Source: Pseudomicrostroma phylloplanum
Taxonomy: Eukaryota; Basidiomycota; Exobasidiomycetes; Microstromatales
Direction of reading: 5' to 3'
Assembly (NCBI GenBank): GCA_039545275.1
Contig: BCHS01000005.1
Location: 62,001-126,000, forward strand
DNA: 64,000 nt
Notes under the pieces: model-generated
What the model saw: only the letters and a program-made list of their open reading frames with translations
What the model was told of the DNA's origin: nothing
The model's database searches: none
Program-made: the position numbers and the translations under genes
Part shown: positions 11,261-21,630 of the stretch, piece by piece
How positions within the stretch are numbered: position 1 is the first letter of the stretch
How the letters are laid out: each line of letters starts with the position of its first letter

Positions 11261-12150
11261 AGAGCACCACTGCACTCTGAACAGACTCTCAGTGAGGCTC
11301 AACCGCCACACTTCAGGTCGTAGTCTATTGCAACGCTTTCCGCCTTTCCGCTACATTCTCATTTCTTGTCCGATGCATTTTGCTTCTCGTTTTGCTTTCC
11401 ATTGCCACAATTTGAACACTCCCTTTTCTTTCTTTCATACCAACGAGTGGGCTTCCGACGACTGAAGCCATCCTATCTGGCTGCTGTGCTCTGACCGCTT
11501 CCTTGGGCACCGCTTCTCCGCCTGTCCTTGCTTACTGGCTCTGTCCTGAAGCATCTCCTCATATTTTGATGACCAGAGGTTTCATTTGTCGACCGATTGC
11601 ACATTTGGGGCGAGGACTTATTGCGTAGCGTCTCAAAAGGTCCCTACTTGTGAGAGTTTCGCCGTCCATACACCTCTCATTCACAGTAGCAGAGCGCGAG
11701 ACATCGGTGGTATGACATGATGTAGACCTGCGACCCAGCCACGGGACACCTCTCAGAATGCGTGCGAAGTTTCCCCGTAAGGGCGTGCGCTGTGCTCGCC
11801 CGATGGGCTGCTCGCACGCTCAGTCGGCAATACGAACGAAGCGGTACCCGTGCAGCTCTGGGCTTACCTTGCATTCGAGATCACTTCAGGACTGCACAGC
11901 AGTGTGCTATTCGACGAGATGCCTTGGAGGCTATGGTCCCCCTCGAGACGCAGATCGACACAGAAGGAAGTCGGAACGGAAGCACGGCACAGCTGCTATC
12001 CAAGCTCTCCGCGTCGGCGTCATCCGGCTACAAGGACGCGAAAGAGGAAAGTCCGAGGGGGCGGTAGTAGCTCAAGAGTATGAGGCGGGAGCACAACGCA
12101 CAAGTTCGAGACCAGGGTCGTGCTCGGAGCACGTTCCGAGGTGCTTTTAC
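11261..12150. other. Intergenic region between paralogue B and the relic
   Basis: No supportable gene in roughly 890 bp. The first 200 bp are the T-rich 3' flank of paralogue B. A faint resemblance to the NCTQS-LLDRG block occurs near 11890-11925, which may be the far end of the relic, but it is too weak to annotate. Confidence 0.45.
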
Positions 12151-12400
12151 CGTTTCGAAGCCAATTGAGCGGCCTCTCTATCTCACATGCGACACGCCCA
12201 TCTTCCTCAAGATTGCGCAGGATAGTCAAGGCAAGCTCAACGGCGTTGCTCTCCCGAATGCCAGGAACAAGATCTCTGAGACCCTGCCCGGCTACCGAAC
12301 CCTCATCATGGCGACCATCTACGACCAATCCACATCAAAGCGGCCTCATTGTCATTGATACCCATCTCACCCGGGGCTTCTGCTTCCCACTTTCCCAATT
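12151..12400 (+). pseudogene. Decayed fourth copy of the secreted-protein family
   Basis: The frame ending at 12358 contains FLKIAQDSQGKLNGVALPNA, ISETLPGYRTLIMATI and then a stop. This aligns with the paralogue B stretch FAQNSNGKLDAAPLLHTRVS followed by ETPVQYRTFVLATA. DNA similarity is strongest at 12208-12260. The signal peptide, NCTQS block and everything from SFLEYYP onward are missing. The sequence jumps to a block resembling the 3' flank of paralogue A, implying an internal deletion of the C-terminal coding part. No promoter or leader like those of the intact copies precedes it. I read it as a broken gene. Confidence 0.65.
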
Positions 12401-13741
12401 CTCTGCCTCGTGACCTTCTCCTCTCTTCTCAGTGGTGGTGTCCTCAGGAGCAATGGCTCCTTTGCGCTCCGTTGTGGTCTGGCTGCGTCTCTCAATGAAC
12501 ATCCCCACCCCTAGGTCTGGAGGCTCCTTGCCCAGTGGATGGCTGACGGTCTGCTAGAATGACAGTCGGCCTCCTGCGTAAACAGATCTTGCGCACCTTG
12601 CTCTTTCCTCCTCTGAAGCCCACATGGAGAAACGCGCAGCTCAGGAACGGTCTATCGGACCATCTCACATTCCTTGGCAGAGTCTGGTGACGAGGTCTCT
12701 CTGCGGGGATCTGATATAGATCTGCGAGCTCTCCCGCATACCGAGAAGGCATGTAGGTGAGCAGCAGCCACCGAAGGTCCGCTGATCCGGTAGCTCTACG
12801 CCGTGTAGACGTTACCATCAATGGCATGGCTTCCCCCCTCCAGCGAGGCCTTTACCCGAGCTCTTCTTCGCCTAACGGCGCATACCGGGCGCCATGCGGA
12901 GTGGTCCATTGCGGGGAAGCAAAGGCTTGGCGCGCGTGCCTCCACTGCACGCCACGCAAAACGTCGCCAGGAATGTCGGAATTTACTCCGAGGTTGGCTC
13001 TCCCCCGCGATAGTGGCCCGATGGCGCTGCCAGCCCCACAGAAGCTTCCAAGGAGTGCATGACAACAGTCAAGCCTCGAAAGCCGTCATGGTCACATTGA
13101 TGCTGCAAGCACTCGCCGACTCCGAGCGTAAGTCGTTCTATGGAAGCGGAGTCTAGCCGCAAGTCGCCGCCGCCAGTACGCTCACATACTCGCACATGGT
13201 GCCCACGTCTCGCAGGTGTTGACATGCTGGTCCCTGGGGGCTTCTGCGCGCGCCCCCTCATCAGACACCAAGATGCAAGATGCACGAGGTTCGGTGAGCT
13301 GCCCGACACCCTTACGCAGGTCGTAGTTTGAAGAAGCCAGACGAGGATCGAGTCTTCTCGTCCAACACTCGCACCGCGTCTCGGCTCTTCTTCATTCGTC
13401 ACTGCAACGAACCCTCGGAACCGCATGAAGCTCCGCAAGATAGTCCATTGTGGCGCCATGAGATAGGACGGCTCTGGCCCGATAGGCATCGATAGCTGTT
13501 CGAGAAGCCCATGTGGTCAGGAATGCTTCTACGTTCCTGGATGGTTCCGTTGGGCGACACTCCAGCGTGAAGGTCTCGGTGGATTGTGTCCGAGTCACGT
13601 CGAGCTCGCATCAATCTGCGAGCCGAGTAGAGGTCAGGTATGTTGATCCCTCTAACGTCCAGACAGCTTCTACCTCTGCGTTGTTACAGGCGTTCGACGA
13701 TGTGGACTCTCACTCGTCCAACGTGCCGTTGGTAGCCATCC
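12401..13741. other. Gene-poor spacer upstream of paralogue C
   Basis: About 1.3 kb in which no frame shows a signal peptide, splice-consistent exons or a known motif. Open frames on both strands overlap heavily. No mobile-element ends were seen. Confidence 0.45.
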
Positions 13742-13766
13742 GTACCTCTCGAAGAGGTACATAAGG
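13742..13766 (+). promoter_or_regulatory. Palindrome abutting the TATA-like element of paralogue C
   Basis: GTACCTCT and AGAGGTAC form perfect 8-bp inverted arms around a CGA spacer (13742-13760), immediately followed by ATAAGG (13761-13766). The ATAAGG core is 138 bp before the start codon, as in paralogue A. A dyad directly against the core promoter could bind a dimeric regulator; that is inference. Paralogues A and B lack the same dyad. Confidence 0.5.
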
Positions 13767-13898
13767 AAGACCCCAAACTCGATATCCTCGTCTTTCTTCT
13801 CATCACACAAGCACTCCACTCCACTCCACTCTACTACTCTACTACTCTCCCAACACACTCTTTTTACCACCACCCCCACACTCTTTACACTACTCAAA

Positions 13899-14703
13899 AT
13901 GGTCAAGGGATTCATCGCCTCTGCCGCGCTCGCCGCCGCTTCCATCGCCTCGGTCGCCCAGGCTGCCAGCCTCAAGCAGAACCCCCTCTTCGGCTGTCGG
14001 AGCAGCCGCTACGGTCTCCTGTATCTGGGCGACGACAGTGACGTAAGTCTTGGCTTCGTTGCTGGCCACACCCAGAAGTCTCTGGTCACTGGCAAGAAGT
14101 CCAACTCCGTCCTGGACACCTTCCGACCCAAGTGAGTAGGCAGCCGTTGCCAATGCTTCTGCTCTACGGCGACAGATGTTGATCAAACAATTGCTCCCAA
14201 CTCTCTTGACTCGCAGTGGCGATGCGATCGCGCCACAGTACTTTGAGTTCCTCAACTGCACTCAGAGCCTGATCGACCGAGGCTACAAGTTGAATGTCCC
14301 CGCCAACATGGTGGACTTGGCTACCACCCTCGGCAGCGACCTGACCTACACCTGGGGTGTGGTTCAGCCCGAGCGCTCCGAAGATGACTACGAGGGTGAC
14401 TACCTGCCTTACGCCCTCTCGGTCCGATCCAAGGCCGATGCCAAGGGCAGACTGGACGGTGTTCGACTGCTGGAGACCAAGGTCGACGACACTCCCATCG
14501 AGGCCCGAACATTTGTCGCTGCTTACGACTCCGACAGCGGAAACTCCTACCTCGACTTCTACCCCTTCGCTGGTAAGGAGGACAAGCCCAAGTCTGGTGT
14601 CTTCTACACTGCCTCCAACAAGTACGGATCCATTGACGTCTCGACCAACCACACCGCACACGCCAACTCCACCTTCCTCGTCATGACCTATAACATTCTT
14701 TAG
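13899..14703 (+). CDS. Small secreted protein, paralogue C
   Basis: Exons 13899-14131 and 14217-14703 join in phase 2, giving 239 aa. The signal peptide is almost identical to that of paralogue A, and the mature part starts ASLKQNPLFGC. The body is more diverged: the GRTGKS repeat becomes GHTQKS, YSWGI becomes YTWGV, and the ending is HANSTFLVMTYNIL without the acidic tail. NCTQSLIDRGYKLNVP and the two cysteines are kept. It has the same intron position and phase as paralogue A. Its leader is nearly identical to that of A over the last 33 nt, even though the coding region has drifted, which suggests constrained expression or gene conversion of the 5' end. Function unknown. Confidence 0.86.
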
Positions 14704-15644
14704 CGCAGAGCTTTCTGCTAGCCCCCCTTTCCAGTTCTCGCTGCCGAGGCCCTCCACCACCAGGAGGGCGCTCCCCATCCACGAGCACCTCTCCTTCGCC
14801 CCTTCCCCCGCTTCGTCTCCAATCGTCACTCGACCCCTCTTCGTTTCTTCATATTGTGGCTCACAATCTTCGGCCCCGAGCCGCACCTTACAATGCACCG
14901 ATACTTTTACTCTCCACATGTCTTTCTGTCTGCTACAGTGCTGCGATGTCTGATGTGCCAGTCCTGCGCCTGGGAAGTCTGCTCTAGAAGAGCAGAAGCA
15001 CGTCGCGACGCGCCCGCCTCGTATACCATTCCTTTCGCGCCGACCTCTCCCAGACTACCTCACGCCGAAGTGTCAACAGCTCCGTCACGCCACGCCACCT
15101 CTCGTCCTCGCGCCCTGCCGCTTGGCTTCGCTGCACGTTTTCGACGCCTGCCGCTCTCGCCTTCCCTCTCCACGCCGCACACTAGTTGAGAGGGAGACAC
15201 CGGACAGACGGCCGAGAGTGTGTGTGTAATTCCACAGGGTGCGGGGTGTGCAAAGGCGTTGCGGCAAAGCAACGCAGAGCGAAGCAAAAGGTTCACGCAC
15301 GCGCCTGCCTGCCTGCCCGCCTGCCTGCCCGCCCTGCCTGTCCGCTCCAGGAGGCAAAGCACACACTACAGTGGGAGTGCAGCGCGTAGGGTCTTCCCCA
15401 GCCGAATATGAGAGACAGGGGCTTTCAATCCGACGCGAGGGGTCGCTTATTTGCGAGATATGAATAAGATTGAGTCGTCAATGGCGGCAGAAGTATCAAC
15501 AGAGGAGGCTAGGAAAGACAACATTGCGGACAAGGATGCGAGACAGGGGCACATCGGGAAGAAAGGATATGAGGATGCGGGAACCCAGGACTGCGTGGCG
15601 CTGCCTAGCTCTTCGGACGGTGCGACTCGGCTCGTTCCATCGGC
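14704..15644. other. Convergent intergenic region
   Basis: A 941-bp gap between the 3' ends of paralogue C and the TMBIM gene. It includes an imperfect GCCTGCCC repeat near 15300-15345 and CT-rich stretches on the paralogue side. No gene or RNA is supported. Confidence 0.5.
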
Positions 15645-16577
15645 TCAGTCCTCGCGCTGGTTGTTCAGGATCCTCAGGATGGAGATGAAGAGGTTGAGGA
15701 CATCGAGGTAGAGGGAGATGGATGCGAGGACCCACTCGTCGCTGGGCAGACGCTTGCAGATCATATGGGTATCGTAGACGATGTAGAGGGAGAAGATGAG
15801 CACTCCAGCAACTGCCATGCCCAAGTCTGCCATCTTGCTAAAAGGCAGAAAGATTTGCACGAAGCCGACGCCGACGAAGAGCATCAGCGCGCCTAGGAGG
15901 TAGGGTCCCATCTTGCTGAAGTCCCAATTGGACTGGAAGGTGAAGAGGGTCAGACCTAGGAAGACGAAGCCTGTGATCACTAGCGCTTGCAGGACGACGA
16001 CTTGATCAACGTAGGAGACGATGGCACCCAATGAGAAGGCCTCGAGGAGTGTGAAGAGACCCAAGAGTCCGAGGTTCAGAGGGTGGGAGTGACGCTTCCA
16101 GAAGAGCAAACCCATCGTGACAAGAGATCCAAAGAGGGGGAGAAGGAAGACTGCCTGGTGCTCTTGGACCCATGCTGTGATGGGCTTCGTCGTCATGATA
16201 CCCGCCACAATGGCCGTCGATGTCAGCTGGATGAAGAGGATCGAGTAGACCTGCGGAGTGCGGAGAAGGGAGAGTGGCGTGTCAGCAGCTGCGTCCACTC
16301 ATCATGCCTGCGTGAGATATGCAGCGATGTCGCCCTGACTCACCTTCTTGAGGAACTGCGTCCTGACCTCTGCGGTGGACTGGTCAACAGTCACACCGTA
16401 CTTGAAGTCGTCATCATCCACGTCTCCTTCCTGCCTGGGCTCGGTAGGGTCAATGGGCCTGCCTGCGCCCGAGGCCTGTGCTGCTGCAGGATTTGTGAGG
16501 GGGTCGTCCTGTGGGATTGCGCTGTACCCCTTGTTGTTTGTGGACGAGTAGGACGGTGGTGGCTGAACGTAGGACAT
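15645..16577 (-). CDS. TMBIM / BAX-inhibitor-1 (lifeguard-type) membrane protein
   Basis: Exon 1 is 16344-16577 and exon 2 is 15645-16250, phase 0, giving 279 aa. The N-terminal ~75 residues are Pro/Ser-rich and cytosolic, containing PPPSYSS. Seven hydrophobic helices follow. The signature near the C-terminus, IVYDTHMICKRL followed by ASISLYLDVLNLFISILRIL, matches the conserved UPF0005 region whose Asp residues form the pH-sensing di-aspartyl latch in characterised members. Family proteins reside in ER, Golgi or vacuole membranes and leak Ca2+ while dampening ER stress and cell death; yeast Bxi1/Ybh3 is the fungal example. The promoter gap of about 300 bp is shared with the LRR gene on the other strand. 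Confidence 0.92.
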
Positions 16578-16874
16578 GATGGGCGGTGTAAGGTGCGGGT
16601 ATGAGTATGAGTATGTGAGTTGGTATGATGGGATACAAAGGCAAGGAGGAAGTGGCAGCCAGTGGCGGCAGTGTGTGTGTTCACTCTATCCTGCAGCCTG
16701 CGTTTGCCCTGCAGGCGCTGCTCAGCCAAAAGTGGCGCGGGGTGGAGGCAGACGCTTTTCTCGTCCAGTTCCGTACCTTCTAGACGGGAACTGCCTCCGC
16801 TTCCACCCCTACCCTTCCTCCCCACCGACCTAGCTACTTGTCTCAACGCCCCCCAGAGGTCACTGGCTCTCAGA

Positions 16875-19312
16875 ATGGCGCCATCAAGGAGGCGAGGTGC
16901 TGCTTCGTCGTCGTCATCATCTTCGACATCGTCGTCCAGAGCCACTTCCAGAGGCGGTGCATCGCGTGGTCGAGGGGCGCGAGGCGCAGCCAAGTCAAAG
17001 AGATCCGATCGGGCCAGCAAGCCCTCGGCGAGGTATCAGCGAGTTCTCAAGGACGAGGCGTATGCTGAGCAGATCCAGACGACGTACTCGCCTTCGACCA
17101 ATTCGAACGTTTCTTCTCGTAGGCGGCCACTGCAAGCCCTCAGAGAAAGAGACGGCGACGCATTTCAGATGCCCAGCTTGGCCAGTCTTTGCTTGGAAAT
17201 TGTAGCCAAGAACTTCCTCACGCACGTCTTGCCCTCGCAGCAGACCTATGACCAGGCAAAGGGCTTGGATAAGACTGGAACGAACGGCAAAGGGAAGCAG
17301 AAGAAGCCAGTCACGCGCGGTGGTGGTAGCTCACGTACCGTCAGCGCTTCCCAAGTCTTTGGAGCCGTGGCCAAGGGCATCGGCAAGAAGAGGAGACGAG
17401 GAGAGTCGGAAGAAGACGACGCTCAAGACTTTGTGCCTTCGGATGACAGTGACGCTGGTGCCGATGCCGAGCAAGTCGGGATAGCTGCAGGCCCGTCGAC
17501 CAGAGGCAGGCGTGCGCAGGGGGCCCAGGATCCTCCTGCATCCGACGACCATGTGCAAGCCACGGTGGAAGAGCTCACCGAGCTTTCCAAGGAGAATCAT
17601 CAGCTGCTTAAGCTGCTGCCAGAGGGAAACTTGCTCAAGCTGCTGCGCCTTCTCAAGCGACATTGCTCCTCCGCTCTTACTCGCACTATCTTGACGACGT
17701 ACTTTGTCAACGGCAGGACCCACGTCGAGCTGGATGCCTCGATGAGTCTGCTGGCGGAACGACCGGATCAGCTCAATCTCATCATCGGATCCGCCGGGCA
17801 GCCTGTGCTGCCGCCCACGGCTGCCTTGCAAGTCTCTGCGCCCTTGATCAGTCTGAGCCTCTCTGGTCTGCCTCAGCTCAGTCCGCAGTCTCTTTCCGCC
17901 CTCTTCCGGCGCTCGCCTCTCCTACAGGAAGTCGTCCTGAAAGGCTGCGTGCAAGTGGACGCTTCTTGCGTCAAAGCGCTCGTCGAAAGCGGCAGCATGA
18001 ACTCTCTACGGGTCTTCAATGCAAACTTCACAGACATCGGTCTTGAGGGCGTAGAGTCGATCATCTCCAATGCGCGCTCTCTGGTAGTACTGAAGGTAGC
18101 CAACGTGCTAGGTCTGAAGGACCAAGTCGTGCCGGACATGGTCAGAAGAGCCGTCCTGCATGCTTCAAAGCAGGATCCACCCTTCTCCCCTCTCGCCAAG
18201 CTGCAGACGCTCAAGGTTCGCGGAACCGAGATGGGTGTCGTCGGACTGAGTTCTCTCATTCAGGTCTGCAAGCCGACGCTGAACAATCTGGACATCGGCG
18301 GTCTACGCATCACTCTGAATGACCAGATCCGGCTGTTGGCAATGAGTCTCGGCTACGAGGTGGGAGCAGAAGCCGAAGCTCAAGTACAAGAACAATATGA
18401 ACCCGATGATGAAGAGAACCTCGTAGAAGAACAAGAAAAGTTCGAGGGCCAACACCGCCTCAAGCGGATGACTGTCGACCCCACTATCAAGGCTCCCCTT
18501 CGCAAGCTCAACCTGTCGCACAACTTCCAAGGCCTGCGACACAAAGACTCGTTCGAGGGGCCGTACGAGTCCCTCGTCAGCTGGCTCCCTCAAATGGCAG
18601 GCACGCTACGTGTACTCATCCTCGACGGCATCCCACTCCGGCTCAACTCCTTTGTGGACTTCTCAGACTTCACACCGATCACGCGCGGCTTCTCCAAAGC
18701 ACTCGACCAAATCACGATGGAGCACGACGGTCAGGCTTCTGAAGACCCGCCGGGGTTGATGCGAATTAGCCTCAGAGCCACTCATATGACAGTCTTGAGG
18801 CCCGAGGACTTCTGGCTTCACACGACCAACGATGACCCGTCTTCTTTGCTTGCGTCTGCCGAGGTGAGTACCCTACGGGTACCTTAATGACCCAAAGCAG
18901 AGAGCTACGCAGGATATCCGTACTGACCTGTCTCTCTTCCAAACTTCCACTGCAGACCTTGAACCTCTCCTCCCAAGACCTCCGTCTCATGCGCTACGTG
19001 ATGGAGAGCGGCCGCCCTGCGCAGCCCTACAAGGAGGAGCCCGAATGGCCCCATCAGCCTGCGGAAAAGCGGCTCTGGAGGGTGAAGCATCTAGACCTCA
19101 GCGACACGCACATCGGCGACGAGGAGTTGTCCGTCTTTGCCGAGCGGTGCGGCAGGCTGGAGACGCTCGACCTCAGTGGAACATCGGTCACTGCTGATGG
19201 GGTGCACGCGCTTATTCGCCAGTGCCCCTGCCTTGCGTCGATCGACCTTACTGGCTGCAGAGGTGTGCCCATCCGCCAGAGGAGGAACGTCTTCGACTTC
19301 CTCGATGAGTGA
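16875..19312 (+). CDS. Leucine-rich-repeat (RNI-like) probable nuclear protein
   Basis: Exons 16875-18863 and 18956-19312, phase 0, give 781 aa. I chose the ATG at 16875 because translation upstream has no support. Residues 1-50 are Ser/Arg/Gly-rich and strongly basic, with RGRGARGAAKSKRS resembling a nuclear-localisation or RGG stretch. An acidic segment follows, with another basic cluster GKKRRRGESEEDD. From about residue 280 onward, irregular leucine-rich repeats of the RNI or F-box-associated type appear, for example LISLSLSGLPQL, LRVFNANFTDIG, LRKLNLSHN, VKHLDLSDTHIGDEEL and LETLDLSGTSVTADG. The overall plan recalls Rad7-like or F-box LRR proteins, but no F-box or specific Rad7 motif is visible, so the role is left open. 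Confidence 0.8.
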
Positions 19313-19491
19313 GGATGACACGATCTCCCGACTCCGGTCTCCTGCTTCTTATCCTCTTGTGTATAGTAGTCTAGCAGGCGGGAGAAGAAGGGGGAGTGTT
19401 CACACTATGTAACTATGACACATGTAACAACTATGCAATATGACGAATGTTATACAATATACAATGAGGCAATATACACGGAACGCCTTCT

Positions 19492-21630
19492 TTATGCCCA
19501 CAATTCCGCCCATCGTCTGAAGGCGCTGAGCAAGTTGAGCTTGCCCTGACCTTTGATCCTCTCCTCCTCCCTCTTGCGTTCGCTCTTCTGCACGCCCCGC
19601 AATGCCCAACTGCGGATGGACTGCTCGTCGATCCTCTCCTGTCCGTCAATCTCCGCCTCTGTGAACCACTTGCCATGCAGGCCGTACGGCACACGCGCAG
19701 GCAGCTCGATCCTCGCCACGATCGTCTTCATATCGCGGGCATCCAGGATCCACAGCTGCGACACGGCTGAGGGGAGTGGCTCACCGGTGGATGGGTGCAG
19801 GTGGGTGAGCTCATCGAAGCAGAAGAAGAGGAGGAAACCGTCGTCCTCTCCTTGTGGGTTCGAGCGAGGAATGAACGTCGTCTCCTGGGCGTACCAGCCG
19901 CGAGGTAGCGGGAAGACGGCGATGTCGCTCGACGCCGCGCCTTCCTCCTGAGCCTCCTGCGCAGATGCAATGATCTCAGGCATGCTCCTCATATCTACCG
20001 CCTCGCCCTTCTTCATCTTTCCCGCATCCGTCCTCGTCCGACCCTTCTTGACAAGGCTCTGCACGTCCATCTTGACCAGACAGTCGATCTTGGCCGAGTG
20101 GCGACCCATGCCCGCATCGAAGGTGCCCTCGCGCATAGAGCAGCCGTACACGAAGCGGTTGGGTCCCAGACCTGCGGCGGGTGCGTGGGCGAGGTTGATG
20201 GTGGGGAACTCAAAGGGGACGCGTGAGAGGGGGAAGGAGTGCGTGATGCGCGCCGGCGAGTCGCGCTGCGCCTTGGGGGCTTTCTCCAAGGTGGCGCTGT
20301 CCAAGGAAGGCAGGAGCTCGGTTGCCTTTGGCGGCTCGGCGAAGCGCCAGTAGTAGAGCTCACAGCGCTCCTCCTCTCCATTGGGAGCCTTGGCTGTGGC
20401 AGGTGCCAAGGTGTTGCCGGCAGAGTAGATGAGCGTGGCCGAGTTCAGCCTGCACGCCAAGAAGTTGACGGCGTCTTCGCTGCTGCTGCTGGTCCTGGAT
20501 GAGGCTGCCTGGGACTCGTCCCAGCAATTGGCAGTGTGGTATATGCAGCAGGCCGTTGGGTCCTCGTACCACCGGACCTTTTCTGGCTCCCTCCTGGGGA
20601 AGACGCCGAAGCGTACTGGGGCAGTAGGCTCATAGTGCACAACGGGCTTCCCACTTAGCAGGTTACGAGGATCGAGAGTGAGGGGAAGGTCCATCACCAC
20701 TGTCCTCGTCTTGGTTGCGGCAAAGTCGTGCATAAGCTTTCCTTCCTTCATACCCGGAACGGTGGCGCCAATGAGCGCTGACCTCCTCGAGGAGCGCGAT
20801 GGAATGACTGATATCCGGAGGTATGGTGCGACAAAGGTGGAGTGGTAGAGGAGGAGCTCGTTGGTGGATGTATCCGTATGTGGGTGTGCGGTGGTCATCT
20901 CGTTGAACAGTTTCAACGGGCCGATCCCGCTTGCCCAGGACTTTCCTTCGTCACCTGTCCACCAGCCACCCGTCTCCAACTTGGGTAGCATGATGCGCAT
21001 CGGAGGCCCGCTCTCACAAGCAGCGAGCGCCTTGCCGTCGTGGTAGAAGATGTTGGTGTTGGCCACGGAGATCTTGCTGAGGCGTCGTGTGCCTTTGCCG
21101 AGGCCGAGTGACCAGGTCAAGGGCACCCATGTCAGAAGACAGAGGATGAGCGACCGCATGACCTCGTACAGCACACGCAGCAAGGACACCGAGGGGGATG
21201 AGAGTGTGGCAATTGAGGGTAGGATGGGGCGACGGGCGTTTTGCCTTGTAGCGAGGAGAACGTCGGTCACCACATAGCGATTTACGAAGTGAGGAGCAAT
21301 AGTGCCGCTTGTCCGCCGTTGGAACAGTACACCACTCAGCATACCTGCAGGGGATTCAGGGAAGGAGTGAGCAGGAATGTCTCGCGTGCTTCCGCCAGTG
21401 GATAACTCACCATCACCATCGAACCAATGGCTTTCCCTTCCTGCATCATCGTTGGCCATGGGATTCCCACCATTGCGAACGTATTGTCCCCCAGCTAGCT
21501 CATCAGGGATCGAGCCAGATACGACGATGCAAGGTGTGAGGGGGGTCTCCTCCTCCACCGGGGCATAGTTGCCAGCGAGGTAGCCGTGCTTCTCATTGAG
21601 CTGCGCCAGGGCCCATGTCCTCCTCGTCAT
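19492..21630 (-). CDS. Carotenoid cleavage dioxygenase (RPE65/CarX/Cco1-like)
   Basis: Exon 1 is 21411-21630 and exon 2 is 19492-21344, giving 690 aa. The intron is 66 nt and in frame; its removal restores the family motif HWFDGDGM. The ATG at 21630 is the first true ATG, and the frame upstream opens only from a TTG. The four iron-binding histidines can be placed at about H227 (in TTAHPHTD), H279 (LMHDFAAT), H343 (IYHTAN) and H630 (YGLHGKW). RNGGNP replaces the usual RNGPNP near residue 52. Fungal members split beta-carotene to retinal (CarX, U. maydis Cco1) or torulene (CAO-2/CarT). With an opsin gene directly opposite, retinal production is the most likely role. Probably cytosolic; no signal peptide seen. 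Confidence 0.93.
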   Translation of the reverse strand: MTRRTWALAQLNEKHGYLAGNYAPVEEETPLTPCIVVSGSIPDELAGGQYVRNGGNPMANDDAGRESHWFDGDGELSTGGSTRDIPAHSFPESPAGMLSGVLFQRRTSGTIAPHFVNRYVVTDVLLATRQNARRPILPSIATLSSPSVSLLRVLYEVMRSLILCLLTWVPLTWSLGLGKGTRRLSKISVANTNIFYHDGKALAACESGPPMRIMLPKLETGGWWTGDEGKSWASGIGPLKLFNEMTTAHPHTDTSTNELLLYHSTFVAPYLRISVIPSRSSRRSALIGATVPGMKEGKLMHDFAATKTRTVVMDLPLTLDPRNLLSGKPVVHYEPTAPVRFGVFPRREPEKVRWYEDPTACCIYHTANCWDESQAASSRTSSSSEDAVNFLACRLNSATLIYSAGNTLAPATAKAPNGEEERCELYYWRFAEPPKATELLPSLDSATLEKAPKAQRDSPARITHSFPLSRVPFEFPTINLAHAPAAGLGPNRFVYGCSMREGTFDAGMGRHSAKIDCLVKMDVQSLVKKGRTRTDAGKMKKGEAVDMRSMPEIIASAQEAQEEGAASSDIAVFPLPRGWYAQETTFIPRSNPQGEDDGFLLFFCFDELTHLHPSTGEPLPSAVSQLWILDARDMKTIVARIELPARVPYGLHGKWFTEAEIDGQERIDEQSIRSWALRGVQKSERKREEERIKGQGKLNLLSAFRRWAELWA

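Noticed and set aside
11885..11930. Possible NCTQS-LLDRG remnant upstream of the relic
   Set aside because: Only scattered matches; a chance alignment cannot be excluded by eye.
13088..13155. ATGGTCACATTG... resembling the start of the secreted paralogues
   Set aside because: Similarity is limited to a few bases and has no signal-peptide continuation or leader; too weak for a relic.
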